This document shows positions 34,952 to 46,307 of a stretch of DNA of 64,000 nt, one piece after another (positions within the stretch are counted from its first letter, which is position 1; each line of letters opens with the position of its first letter). The translations under genes and the position numbers were made by a program. The DNA is from Gonium pectorale (lineage: Eukaryota; Chlorophyta; Chlorophyceae; Chlamydomonadales; Volvocaceae), in assembly GCA_001584585.1 (NCBI GenBank), contig LSYV01000047.1, positions 40,273-104,272 on the forward strand, in the 5' to 3' direction. A model generated the notes under the pieces. It was given only the letters and a program-made list of their open reading frames with translations. It did not search any database and was not told the DNA's origin.

Positions 34952-35880
34952 CCCTGACACAGGCCGCCCCTCACGCCGAGTGCGCTGGCCACATCCCCTT
35001 CCACCGTCTCACGGACTGTTCGTCATCAATACGATGGAAACCCGCACACATATGGGGGCGGTGGCGCTTGCACCGCCGCCAGACTGTGCACCGCAATGCC
35101 GGTCTCGACACGCGTGCCCGACCCCAAGGCCATGACCGGCGGGCTTCTCCTATCCGGCCGTTAAGCTGCATGCAGAGCCACTCCGCTGCGGACGGAACCA
35201 AATACCTCGCATGCCGAATGCGTTCTACCAAAGCGCCGTACACATAGCATGCGCCCAGCAGCTTACCCGTAGAGGCGCTCGAATCCGCCCAGCAGTGCTC
35301 CACCCCGTCGCACAGTCCGCACCACGTCCCGCCCTGGCCCAGATCGCCTGTCAGCGGTGCGTCGGTGCCCCCTCGACGCCCACTCCTCGGCCGCAGTCCC
35401 CATCAGCCGGCGTAGCTCGCGCAGGAGCCGCTGCGCCTCCGCTGCCGCCACGCGCCCCGCCAGCTTCACCGCCCCATCGTCGAAGGCAGGGTTGTGCGGC
35501 CGCCAGCTGACCGTATCCACCTGCGGGGCGACAGCGCAGGGGGGACCCGTTGACGGATCTGGATGGGACCGAATCCAGCTTGCAAGCGCGTCGCGGGCCC
35601 GGCGCGATCTACTGACTTTGTAGGGCAATGAGCCTCCTCCGCCTCCGCTGCTGGTCTTGCTCCCGGGTGCGGTGGCGTTGTCGCCTTGGTCGTCGTCGGA
35701 GCGCAGGCTCGACTGGTCCATGCGGAATTCCAGGGAGGGTTGCTGGCGCGGCTCGGGGCCAGGCGTCTGGGGCAGAGGCTGGGCAGAGGGACGGTGGGCA
35801 GTGGTTGCGACGGTGGTAGTGGCGGCAGCAGTGGACTGGGCGCTGGTCCGGAGGTGCGCTGCATGAGGGGTGCCTGCATG
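34952..35880. repeat. Segmental duplication, copy 2
   Basis: Same orientation as copy 1 at 26952-27880, about 8 kb away. Similarity ends at both sides in unrelated DNA. Confidence 0.8.
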
Positions 35881-35973
35881 AGAGGTAGCCTGGAGATTCG
35901 ATTCATACACATTTTGCAAGCGCTGGCCTCCGTGTGTTTTATCCCGCTTTCGCCCTCGTATGCCACAATGCAA
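34971..35973 (-). pseudogene. 3' fragment of the disrupted gene (second copy)
   Basis: Within the duplication the minus strand stays open for 236 codons (35973-35263) and includes SLRSDDDQGDNATAPGSKTS, LPYKVSRSRRARDALASWIR and KLAGRVAAAEAQRLLRELRR, ending GGFERLYG. This frame is intact here but broken in copy 1, so copy 2 preserves the ancestral reading. The rest of the gene (everything 5' of about 35900) is missing, so this is a gene fragment without its own start. A further open frame at 35303-34971 may be read-through of a 3' intron or a last exon. Confidence 0.45.
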
Positions 35974-37387
35974 TTACGTCAGATCTTGGTCTTTTTGATT
36001 GGTATTCTTTGCTCGGCCGCTTGCATACATCTCAGTAAGCTCCGCCTGCCTTCTGGCCCTAACGAAGCTTTCGCGGTCGTCCCCCTGGTGGCATATGCCC
36101 TTGGTGCCCTTGGTACGGCAAGGGCATATGCACTATGCAATGATTATTATCCATGCTAATTAGGCTATCATCCTCGAGTGCCGCGCCGCTGGATTCTCCG
36201 TGTGGCTCCCCAATTGCAGTGTTTCCTTTCTTCGTGTTAAAGATAATGACGCCGGGCTCGTCGTTCCTTGCACGGCAAGCAGGTTGGCGGAAGTGGAAGG
36301 GGGTATCCCTAGCTTGCCCACTTTGCACTGTGGGCATGCAGTTCGGACGGGGACGGATTTACACGCGCAACCTTCGCGTCTGGGCAGCTGGGTCAGAAGG
36401 GTCAGGAAGGATGGATCACTATGACAGCACACGGGCTGTCTCCGGCAGGCGCCAAGATGCCGGCCCGGTAAACTTGCATGGTGGTGTACGGCAGCTCTTA
36501 CTGCCCTATGACGGGATAGCGTTGCTAGTGTTGTGAAGCCCGATGCCTCAAGAATAGCCGGGTCCGTCTGCTCGCTTATCTCCCTCGCCCGCCATGCCTT
36601 GCACCAAGGCGCCCCATCAAGCGTCGCATCATCGGGTGTATGTCTTTGTGGAGGTGGCTATCCTGTTTCTGCTTTGTGTTATTAGCGCGCTCGTGATCGT
36701 GTGGCCCCCCTCGTGGATGTCCGTACACTTCCCGTACGCCCGCGCTTTGCAGTCCTGTCTCTCTCCCCACTTTTGCCCCAATGCGCCGCACTGATGGGAC
36801 CTTATGTCTAGGAATTCCTAGGCTTCTGGTCCCTGCACCTCAGTGGACCTGCTCGCCTGCTTACTTGTCCCTCCTGCACTTGCGTTCCAACGACGTATAT
36901 CATAATCGTACCGGGGCAGTCATCACTCTCATGTCTCAATATCAATTCAGGTGCAGCGTCGCTGAAAGGAAGTGGAAGGGGCGCATCCCAAGCCTTTAGA
37001 GACACACCGGATCGGGAACACGTGGTATGGAGTTCGGGTACGAGGGATGGGGGTCGGCGGGAACTTGCACGTGACGTGTCGGACTGGATGTCAGACTTCG
37101 TCCCCGACTTGCCCTCAGACACAACTTTGTGCAAAAGCGCACTTTCGCGTGTCCTATGCACATGAAATATACCCCAAACAAGGCGGCCCATGTACCTTGT
37201 GCGACTGCTGGCTTCCTGCGTCGATCCATGCATGCTGAAGAACCCACATCTGCCGTGAGCATCATATCGGTGGATTATAATACGCAGACCGATTACCTGA
37301 AGTTTGAAACAGAACTCGGATTTTCTGCCGCGGCACCTATGCCATTTCACTGATTTAGGATACTGCAGCAAGCATGAGCCGCATGCT
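35974..37387. other. Intergenic, sulfotransferase upstream region
   Basis: No gene supported. Holds the hairpin at 36091-36131, a short repeat copy at 36564-36598 (CCGTCTGCTCG...CTCCCTCGCCCGCCATGCC, also at 48523-48552 and partly at 20261-20288) and the upstream region of the sulfotransferase gene. Confidence 0.45.
36091..36131. repeat. Perfect 13-bp inverted repeat (hairpin)
   Basis: GCATATGCCCTTG at 36091-36103 and its reverse complement CAAGGGCATATGC at 36119-36131, with a 15-nt loop. Role unknown; not near an annotated 3' end. Confidence 0.7.
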
Positions 37388-39680
37388 ATGAGCTGTTCAT
37401 GGCGGTTAGCGACAGCCGCCCTCGTTGCGCTTCTCGTTGTCGCCTTTGCCTCGCCGTGCAGCGCGGAGGGCCCTGGCAGCGCTGTGAATGCCTTGTTCTC
37501 CCGGAAGGTCGAACTCTATCGGGACTCTCTCCCCGAACAGCTGCGGCGGAATGCCACAGGCGCGGCACTCGCGCAGCACCTGCGACCGGCGCTGCGCTTC
37601 CTTTGCTTCGAGAGCTGGCTACAAATACTTACACATGGCTTCGTGGTGCCTGAGCTGGGCTCGCTCTTCGAAGGAGAGGTGGCGTTGCTCTTCGGGAACA
37701 TCACCTACATCCAGGAGCACAAGCAGGACGTGTCGTTTGAGCTGTCCCTGCACATGCTCCTTGCGACGCTCAATGCTTTTGATCCTTTACGATACACGTC
37801 GATCTTGACGGCATACCCAATCAGCCGCCGTGTGGTCATGGCGCTTGTGCTGGAGCGCTACCTGCAGACAGGAGGCTTCACCGACAACGAGGCGCAGATT
37901 ATTATCGACGTCAGCCGCCGCCTGTATGCGCTGCATAAGCAGGCGGCGCGGACCAAGCGAATAATTGAGTTCTTCCACGTGTCAAAGTCGGGTGGTACGA
38001 CCTTCTGCCAGTTGGGCCGCTTGAACGGCTGCAAGACGGAGAGCTTTAACATCACGAGCAACTGCCTGATCTCGTACTTCAGGTGAGATGCACCTACATC
38101 TACAGGACCAACTGGGCTCCCATTTGCGCAGCTCTCCTTGCGAGCCGGCAGTGCCACCAGGCTGCAAGATCCATCATGCCGCCGTGCATGTGAGACGCAA
38201 TGCCATGCGCACGTGCAGGGATGCACCGCGATGGACCCAGCCGGGGGCGCTCGGGAATCTCAGCCAGACCCTCGGCGACCCATGGTGCGCACGATTTGGC
38301 CGCCAGTACACGCAGCGCTGGCACTGCCGGTCCAGGCGACAGCACTTGACCAAAAACAGGTGTGGCGTGGTACGGGTTCGGTACCGTAGTGGCACTGCAC
38401 CGTGACGCCACACAATAGACCTGGTGCCCCCTGCCGTTCATGTTGCGGTTGATGCTTCTTCGACTTTGGCCGCAGTGCTGCTTACACTTGCTCACCGTGT
38501 TGCCACAATTTTGCAACTCCAGGTTCAATTTCTACTCCAATGAGTTGGTTATGCACGACCACAACCGCTCCTGGATTGGCGTGCACCCATGCCGCGAGTT
38601 CCTCAACGTGGTCATCTTCCGTGAGCCTGAGGCGCGCGTGATCAGCCACATGCAGGTGCGCTGCCGGCGAGCTCGCACATGGCTGTTATGCTCCATGTCA
38701 ACTACCATCTTACCTAAGCCTGCCCCGACCTTGTGACCAATACCTTACTCACCTACGGCCCGCGCCTTTCCGGTTCTGTTTCCCCACAACAGAACATCCT
38801 TAAGGAGTACGTCAAGTACTACACCACCTACAACGGCTCCTTCTGGTCGGCCTTCGACCCCGCATCACCCGACCAGTGGCGCGCGCTGGCTGTGCCGGTG
38901 TTCGACAATTATGTGGTGCGCTCCCTGCTGGGCGGCCAAATGTACAACATGCCATACGGCTCGGTCAACGAGACGCACCTGCTGGCTGCGAAGGTGATCA
39001 CCATGCAGTTCGAGGTGCTGCTCAGCCTTAGCCCACAGGCGCGAGAGCTGACGCAAGACATATTTGGCCTGGGCCTGGGTTGGCAGTTCGATCTGCGCCA
39101 CGTGCATGTGCGCGCCACACAGCAGCGCGCCGTACACGTGTTTACGCCCGCCGTCATGGAGGCGGTGCGCGCCGGCCGGCAACTCGACCAGCGTTTATAC
39201 GAGTTCGCGCTTGTGTTGCAAATGCTGGACGCCATTACGTTTGGCGTGGCGCGGGAGCTGGCGGGCATCGGCGTGGCAGGTGTAGCAGGTGTAGAAGGCA
39301 CAGTAGGTAGGGAGCTGGCGGTGACGACGACGAGGACGGGCCCAGCGTCAGTGGCGGGCGTTAGACGGCCGCGGCGGACGTGTGGCTATGTAGGGGTGCG
39401 GCAGCGGCCTGGGTTGCGGCCACCGCCGCCACCGCCCGCTTCACCGGGGCTAGCCATCGATGTGAAGGTGCCTGGCGTCGACGGGCAGTGGCAGCGGGTG
39501 CCGGTAGAGGGGCTGGGTACGGCAGTCATTGCGGGCGGCCGCTGGTTCAACGGTATCTTCTATGCCAACGCCACTGTGGCAGAGGAAGCGGCGATCACAG
39601 CGGCAAAAGCGGCTGCATGGGCGGCCGCTGCGGCGGCAGCGGAGGCGCAGGCGGCGGACGGCGTTGCAACGACTGGGTGA
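37388..39680 (+). CDS. Secreted or Golgi sulfotransferase-like protein
   Basis: Three exons with consistent phases: 37388-38082, 38523-38655, 38793-39680; 571 residues. The start MSCSWRLATAALVALLVVAF is a clear signal peptide ending near CSAEG. At about residue 198 FHVSKSGGTTFCQLGR matches the 5'-phosphosulfate-binding loop of membrane-type sulfotransferases. Exon 2 supplies NVVIFREPEARVISHMQ, which fits the 3'-phosphate-binding motif (R.P..R..S). Together these indicate transfer of sulfate from PAPS to a glycan or glycoprotein in the secretory pathway, as in the large sulfotransferase-like families of volvocine algae with sulfated extracellular matrix. The acceptor cannot be inferred. The C-terminal 110 residues are Gly/Val/Pro-rich, then Ala-rich (AAKAAAWAAAAAAAEAQA), unlike the catalytic part. 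N-glycosylation sequons occur (RNAT, GNIT, YNGS). The ATG at 37388 is chosen because it directly precedes the signal peptide. Confidence 0.78.
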
Positions 39681-40847
39681 AGTCTGTCCCTGTTGGACGT
39701 ATTCACTAGGAACGCCGGTAACTGTCCGGCGCGCGGGGGGAATCGATGATTCTCAAATTTGTCCCGGCCTTGTGCACTTGCAAAGGGGTGACGTCTCGCC
39801 CTACTCATGGCCATATGTAGACCTGGTGCGCTTGTTTTGACGCGTGCTAGGATCAACGCATGAGGACAATCAATTAGCAAAGTACAGATGGTATCCTTGC
39901 AAACCTGACTTCCTAGTCAAGAGCGTCGGAGGGCTGCTAAACCTGTCCCGAACGCCGATCAGCTATGTAGGCTTTAATTTTGCTCCGTAATGTCTAACGG
40001 CACTGCCCAACTTCCTGATGCCGGCTGAAAACGCTGAATCAGTTTGGGGTTCAGAGCGGGAGCCGTCCATAAACGCGTGTACGTATGAGGATTGGGAGGA
40101 TGAAGTAGTAGGCGGGGTTTGGGTCAAACGCTTCAGTCGTTGCGACCTTGATTGCATTGGGGGCGGAGCTGAGAATCGAGGTCTCGCCGGTAACGTGTGT
40201 GTGCTGTTGCGTGAAAAAAGAGAAATCTGCAGAGAAAGCGGGTGCGTGCTGATATGTGTATACTGTGCATGTGGACGGAGCGTCGCGCAGAAAACCTTCA
40301 TACAGGTAATTGCGGTCTTCCTTTCGTGCACCGCTTTGCTTCTTGGAATGGGTCACGCGTATGCCCTATCGTGGCTTTGTGGGCGGCAGCCAGTCAGGCC
40401 AGATGTGATACGGTCCATGAGGTCCTGACCAGCTTGGTATCTTCCTCATTAGGCAAGGTAGGGTATTTGCAGCAAACACATTGCGGCTGTTGGCGAGCAG
40501 GTGCTTGGCTCGGGTTGACCCCGGCACTTTGAGGGAACCTCGTTTCAGAGAGCCGGTAGCACGTAGGCCCTGCCCTGCGTGCTCCTAAGACGCCCACACA
40601 TTGACACCGCTCCCGCACACCCGCCGACGCGACAGCAACATGCCTGGGATGTTCACAAATGCTTGGGCGTGCCTGACAATCTGTGTTCGTGCCATATCGC
40701 ATTCAAGTAGAGTATTATAAGATCTGGTTATTTGCCGGACTGGGGGACGTACAACTAGGGTTGCAAACGAAAAAGCGGAGAGACAAGAAGTACACTTCAT
40801 TCATGTGTGGTCAGTAATTTTTATATACGGGTGTAGACTACCCGGTA
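39681..40847. other. Intergenic, no gene supported
   Basis: Contains one A-rich repeat copy (40214-40242) and the upstream region of the first tandem paralogue, with TTTTATATAC at 40818-40827, 21 bp before its ATG. Open frames are short and featureless. Confidence 0.45.
40214..40242 (+). repeat. Dispersed A-rich repeat copy
   Basis: AAAAAAGAGAAATCTGCAGA plus GAAAGCGGG, matching 25817-25845 with two substitutions. Confidence 0.55.
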
Positions 40848-42886
40848 ATGGCGCCCTGGCGCCGAGAGTCGCCACCGGCGAGCGGTGGCGATGCTGCCAA
40901 CGGAGCCTCGATCGCACGGAGCTTCGCAGCTATGAGCTGCGCTCGTGACAGCTGGATGAAGAAAGAACCTAGCGCAGGTAGGTTAGTCAACAAGACCATC
41001 TACCGCTGTCGGCTGATCCCTGAGTTACCATTTCTTCTACAGGGAATAACATGAATGCTGATCCTGGGTGCTCAGCCCAAGATAAAGAACCGAATGCATC
41101 TCCTCACCAGATGCCGGCGCTCAAGCCTCTCAACTACAGCCTGCCGCCAGAGATGTTGCCTAGGCCAAGCGTTGCTGCACCGAGCTCGACTGAGGTGCAG
41201 CTCGCCCTCTGGCAGCGCCAGGTCGAGCGCAGCCACGCAGCGGCCGTGGCAGCCGACGAACAGCAGCAGGATGTAGCCCTGACTGGTGCCGAGCTGTCGC
41301 CCGACGGGTCCGCGTCGGCGGGCATCCTATCGTCCGAGCCCCCGGAGGGTGACCGTGAACCCCGGCTCGTGCTGCCTGCGCTTGAATCACTCATCGAGCT
41401 GCGTCGCCAGCGCCTCAACCGCCACACATCTTTGGCACAGAGCTCACGCCAGCTGCGATGCTTACAGGAGGCCGAATCTCATATCGACGCCGGCAAGCGG
41501 GGCTCTACTGAGTTGGGCATGGTGGCCAGTGCTTCTTGTGATACCCTGCACCGCAACTCGTCAGCGTCCCACAAGGTGCTCCCCACCTCCCGGAGCCAGC
41601 CGCCGCCACCCCTCCAATCGGCCACCTCGGCGCCGCAGCCCTCCGACAGCCGTTCTCCAACGAGCCCGCACGTTGCGAGCGGCCCTGCCCCGCTGCCATC
41701 CAAGGCTTCACCCCCCAGCCTACGGTCCTTCAGCCAGTTCCTAGGGCCGTGGCGGGCAAGCCGAAGGTGGAATGGCGGCGATGCTGCCCAGTCGGCCTCG
41801 CCGCCCGCCCCAGTTCCTCCCATGGTGCCTGCTGGCTCGGCTGCCGCAACTGCCGACAGTGCCGCCGCCCTGCCTCCGCCGGTGGATGGCGACGGCGACG
41901 GGGATGATTCGTTCCTTCCGTCGCGCTCTGCGGTGTCCTTTACCGCCGGGTGCAGTGCGTTACGGCTCGCGGCTCTGCAGCCGCGGCCACCTGCTGCGGC
42001 GTTGGCACCTCAGTCTGCAACAGCGGGAGGGGCTCTGGATCAGGTGATCAGGCCCATCCGTCCCCGGTCCAGGCCGATATCGGCCAATCGCCTAACGTGT
42101 TTCTCGCCGCGCCCCGGCCGCCGCACCAGTCAGCCCGATATTGCCGCCACCGACAGCGGCACGTACGATGCGGCGCCCAGCGACGTCGCCAACAGGGAGG
42201 ATGAACTGGATTGCCTGATAGACCCTTCGGCAGGGCAATCGTGGCGCCGCATGGCGTTTCGGCCGTCATTCGAACAGGTGGAGCGGATGCAGCGCGGCAG
42301 CAGCTACGTCGCTTCGCAACTCAGCCGCAGCAGCGACCGGCGGCTGGCAAGGGCAGCTCTGCCATCACAATCGCCGCCGGAGCCACGCTGCGAGCCACCG
42401 AGCCGGGACGAGGTTCCGGGCATCGGGCCGCAGGCGATGCCCCTCTGGCTCAGCAGCACGGCGTCGGCCAGTGGGCTCAGTGCTCCTGCTCCAAGCAGCA
42501 GCGGTGCACTGCGGAGCTCCGTTGAGGAACGGGACAGACAGGAGAGCCCGGTGCGCGCACCATGGTGCCTGCCACAGCACGGACAGCACCTTGGGGCATC
42601 AGCGGGCGCTGGCCTGAGCAGCACAAGGAGCGGCTCTACGGGTGGGCTGGGGGCCATGCGCCGGAATAGCGTCACGCATATTCGCGGAGGAGGCTTTGCC
42701 GGCGGCGTCGCAGCAATCACTGGTAGCAAGGCAGTGACGCGTCCAGACATGGACGACAAGTATGAGGACCTGTGCGTGAGCGGGAGCCGCCGCAGCTTCA
42801 CGATCGACCGGGCGGCCGACGTGAGCATGCAGGCCCCCGCCGAACCGCAGTGCGAGGGGCTGCCCCTTACCGGCGCGGATGCCTAG
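40848..42886 (+). CDS. Tandem paralogue 1 of an unrecognised Pro/Ser/Ala-rich family
   Basis: Two exons: 40848-40977 and 41043-42886, phase-1 intron, 657 residues. I do not recognise a known domain. Exon 1 encodes MAPWRRE... and SIARSFAAMSCARDSWMKKE, shared with both paralogues downstream. Exon 2 shows the family motifs in order: SSTEVQLALWQRQ, LVLPALESLIELRRQRL (amphipathic, probably helical), FSQFLGPWRASRRWN, CFSPRPGRRTSQP, DSGTYDAAP, EVPGIGPQAMPLWLSSTA, then RRNSVTHIRGGGFAGGV and a C-terminal GADA. Between motifs the sequence is disordered. There is no signal peptide and no membrane helix. It lacks the GLLGSQA..REALQQWR block present in paralogues 2 and 3, having LIDPSAGQSWRRMAF at that place instead. 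Confidence 0.75.
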
Positions 42887-45248
42887 CTGAGCGTTCAACT
42901 TAACATCCCGTGCGTGCGGGCACAGGCGGGGGGATGAAGAGGTTGGGCTTGCGACGGTTCAAATAATAAGGCTGTTGGGCCGCAAGGCTTGGCATGCTCC
43001 TGCGTCCGGGTGGGTGCCCTGCCATCCAACGTAAAGTATCGATGGTGTGGTGCATTGACGAGGTTTCTTCGGGAAGCGGAATCCATGTGATTGATGGCAT
43101 ATCTTTAGAAAGAGGGCCACCCGCTAGCGCACAGGTATCGAGGGCGTGGCGGCCATGCAGGCCTGCCTGTGCACGTCGTAGTCATGTGCATCGCCGCTAA
43201 ATGCCGCTGCGTCGCCCTTCATACGGCTCAGGCGCAGTCGTGCAGAGAGCTCCACAGAAGTGCAACGATGAGATGAATAGGTGGCGTGGTGGGGCTAGGG
43301 TTATGGCATTTGTAGGAGGAGGGGTGCTTGTGTGATGTTTCCGTGTCTGCACCATGCCTGCATGCCTGCAATCGCACACGACCTCTGGCGCACCCGGTGA
43401 GGGTGTCGGCAAACTCAGCTCCAAACTTTGTGTGATTGTGCCGGGTGCTTGCGGGCACGCACGCCCCTTTCACACAGGCAGCGCACATACTTCGCGTGTG
43501 CGGGACGGACGGGAGCGCGTGGGGGGGGGCGGGGAAATGGGCTCGCGATGCATGACGCTGCGCTGGCTGTTGCACGACTGGTGGACCACGAAGCCAAGGA
43601 CCGTAGGATGTAGGTATCTGAGGTGCCTGCGAGCAGGCAATGGATAGCTCAGCTCCTGGCATGCATGAGCTGGGCCTCCTTCCCTGCGCGAGTTGCGGAC
43701 CAACAAGATTGCGCGGGACAGGCACAGCTGGACACATGCATCTGTGCAGGTATGTCCCTGCCTTTATCTGTGTGGGCCTCGGGCAGCAGGTCGGCGTAAA
43801 GTAGCTGAATGTGGCAGCAAAATAAGCAGTCAGAGCATACACAGACGCCCATGGTTGTCCCGGCCGGACGGCCAGCCTTAACCCTGTGTGCCTACGCATA
43901 CGCCCGACATGAATGGGGCCCGGGTCACCTGCCCATTTAAGTTCGTGGCCTTGCTGATGAGCATTCAATTTAAGTGGCATTGGGGCGTTCCGCCGATCTT
44001 TGTTCGATTCGATTCACCGCGATGCGAAGCATCCGATTATGCGGCGGCACGGGATGACAAGGTTGGCACATTCCGAATGGCGCTTATCTTTTCTTGATGC
44101 TCGCTGTCCGGAGACGCTACTGCCATGCCTTGAAGGTTGCCGTATGTGCTCTGTTTGCACTCGCATGCACGCGCGCTTTGCCCATGTGCGGCAGCTATGT
44201 TGCTGCTCGTTGTGCTTATTGGCACACATGTACTAGCTCCAATTTGCTCGATATTTGCAGCTTGCGAGCAGCGTAGGTCCTTGTTGCGATTTACGGCTTT
44301 GTATGAAGAAACATTCGCATTTGGCAGGTAGACCAGGCTTCTGCGTGGAGTCGAGAGCGGCAGGTCTGCATGGCAAGTTGTGGGCAGCATAGGTTGTGGA
44401 CCGCGCTTTACGGCTTTGTATGTAGTATAAGGTTGGATTCATGGTCATCGGCGCCTACGCCATTGCATCGTGTTGTTGTGTTGCTTGCTGAGCCTTATTC
44501 AAGGTTGCTGGGCGTGCCGTCATGCTGTGGAGGGCGAGCATCCTCTGAGAGCAGCCGTGTTCGTGCAGCTTACATGGGTAGATGCAAGTGCCCTGGGCGC
44601 GCCAAGTTCAGTATTGTTGCAAGCCGAAGCGGGTGCGTCGTGTCAGCGTCAGGATGTCCCGATCCTCCAACTGCGTGTTTGTGTGCAGACGGTCTGGGCA
44701 CAGCGCTATTAGCACAGGTGCTTGATTGCGTGTCATGGGCTGGGCTTGGGTCCCATGTCCAAACCCTAAATCCCTGTAGACCCAAGAATTTTCATGGGTG
44801 AAGGGGTGAAGCACTAAAACTGGATGCTTGCACCAGTGATGAGTGCTTCTTGGCTGCGGCACCAGTATGTCTCCCTGCCTTTACAGCAGGTACACGCTGT
44901 TGCCCGTTTCCGTGTCTGTGCTTGGCCACTCGCTGGTAACAGGGACACCCATCTGCCCCGGGAATAACGAGCTTGTCGCGTGTGCAAGGGATGTTAGAAG
45001 ATGAACACCACGTTGATTTGAGTGCAGTGCTTACAATCGGTTACGTGATGAATACGGGACTTCGCGCGCTTGTCCTAACATGATGCGGTTTTGGACTGAC
45101 ATTGACCTTATGTACAAGGTCGGTGCATTCCTTGCCTCAGTTCACAATCTACGCAAATGTGTCATGTGCTAGGTTGCGCTTGTCTTTTACGGGTTCTGAG
45201 CCCTATGGCTGATCAGAGCTCTGAAGGGTGTTTTGCCCTCTCTGCTAT

Positions 45249-45297
45249 GGCGGGTAAGGAGCCAATCGGCTCGTGTCTCTTGCAACCCCTCTCTGTG
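45249..45297 (-). repeat. Dispersed repeat, inverted relative to 26772-26820
   Basis: Reverse complement reads ACAGAGAGGGGTTGCA...ACACGAGCCGATTGGCTCC as at 26772-26820. Confidence 0.6.
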
Positions 45298-45876
45298 GAA
45301 CCTGTAATCTGTATCTGTATTGGGCCGGCGGTGACAATACGATGGGCTCTCCCACTTGGTGCTCTGAGGTGAGGCCTGCTGGGTTCACATGAAGTCGTCC
45401 GAAAACACGAGCTGAGTCGCCAATGTGCACGTCTGTGGGGTACTTCGTGGGCGAGTTGCTCTGATGTCTGCCCGGACCGATACCAACATGGCTGCTGCAG
45501 GCCGTCCACTGCATTGCGCTGGGTCGCCAGCGAAGTGGCATCCTGTGATGGCGCAGACGCCGGCGCACCCACCGCACTGGCGCGTCATACTTATGCTGAT
45601 CAACGTAACTTCTTGGGCGAAGCCCCCTGGGATCCGTCCGTCCGTGCGCACCAACTGCACTCCTGCAATAAAATGCACATTACCCACATTACCGGGTGGT
45701 CAATCCCTTGCCCAAGGGTGCTCGTCAAGCCTCTTTCCCTCCGTGACGCCTGCATGCGTGTTTAGCTCCCACCTGCCTGTCACAGCCTGTACACATTGTA
45801 CGGGACTGCGCCCTTTTCCAAGCTTCTATGAAGCTTTAACCCCTACTTGTCATGTCTTATTTCCATGCAGGCGCTT

Positions 45877-45965
45877 AAGCGGGGTAGAGACGGCAATCGT
45901 GACCCTTTACACCATACCACCACTCGCATTTCGTCCCGACTTGAACAGACGTGTAACCTGTGTCT
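45877..45965 (+). repeat. Dispersed repeat 5, second copy
   Basis: AGCGGGGTAGAGACGG..., TCGCATTTCGTCC, AGACGTGTAACCTG, parallel to 33877-33975. It runs directly into a truncated repeat 4 copy at 45975, suggesting the two belong to one longer element. Confidence 0.55.
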
Positions 45966-45974
45966 GCATGTGTC

Positions 45975-46055
45975 ACGGGAAGGTTAATTTTCCCTCCCGA
46001 AAACTGCGCCCTTTCTCGCCTCTCATCCTGCAACCCTTCAACAGAAAACAACGGT
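45975..46055 (+). repeat. Dispersed repeat 4, truncated copy
   Basis: CCCTCCCGAAAACTGCGCCC, TTTCTCGCCTCTCATCCTGC, then AACCCTTCAACAGAAAAC: the same 3' end as 47640-48070 and 62982-63215. Confidence 0.55.
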
Positions 46056-46275
46056 CGGAGCTGCGGCAGCGCCGCCTATGCCGGGAGCGAGTTCGACGCC
46101 AACACATGCTTCGCCAGGGGTCGGATGGTCGCGGGCGAAGTGTGCAATTTGGATCGGCTGCAGGTGCAGAGGCCTGTAGCAGTCGAGGGCCTCCAACTTC
46201 CAGCCGCTTGAAGTGGTGGGCGAATCGGCTGACGCTCGCTGCCGCAGCAGCACCGACACCATCAGTACACCACAC

Positions 46276-46307
46276 GCTGCTGTTCTTTTCCACAGAAGAA
46301 CAGCAGC
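46276..46307. repeat. Perfect 12-bp inverted repeat (hairpin)
   Basis: GCTGCTGTTCTT at 46276-46287 and AAGAACAGCAGC at 46296-46307, 8-nt loop. No associated gene. Confidence 0.7.

Noticed and set aside
41134..42828. Long minus-strand frames opposite the tandem paralogues
   Set aside because: Antisense shadows of GC-rich coding DNA; the plus-strand frames share motifs across three genes and the antisense frames do not form an independent gene model.
43888..45372. Several 60-140 codon frames in the long intergenic region
   Set aside because: Cys-rich translations without domains, inconsistent frames and no matching splice sites.
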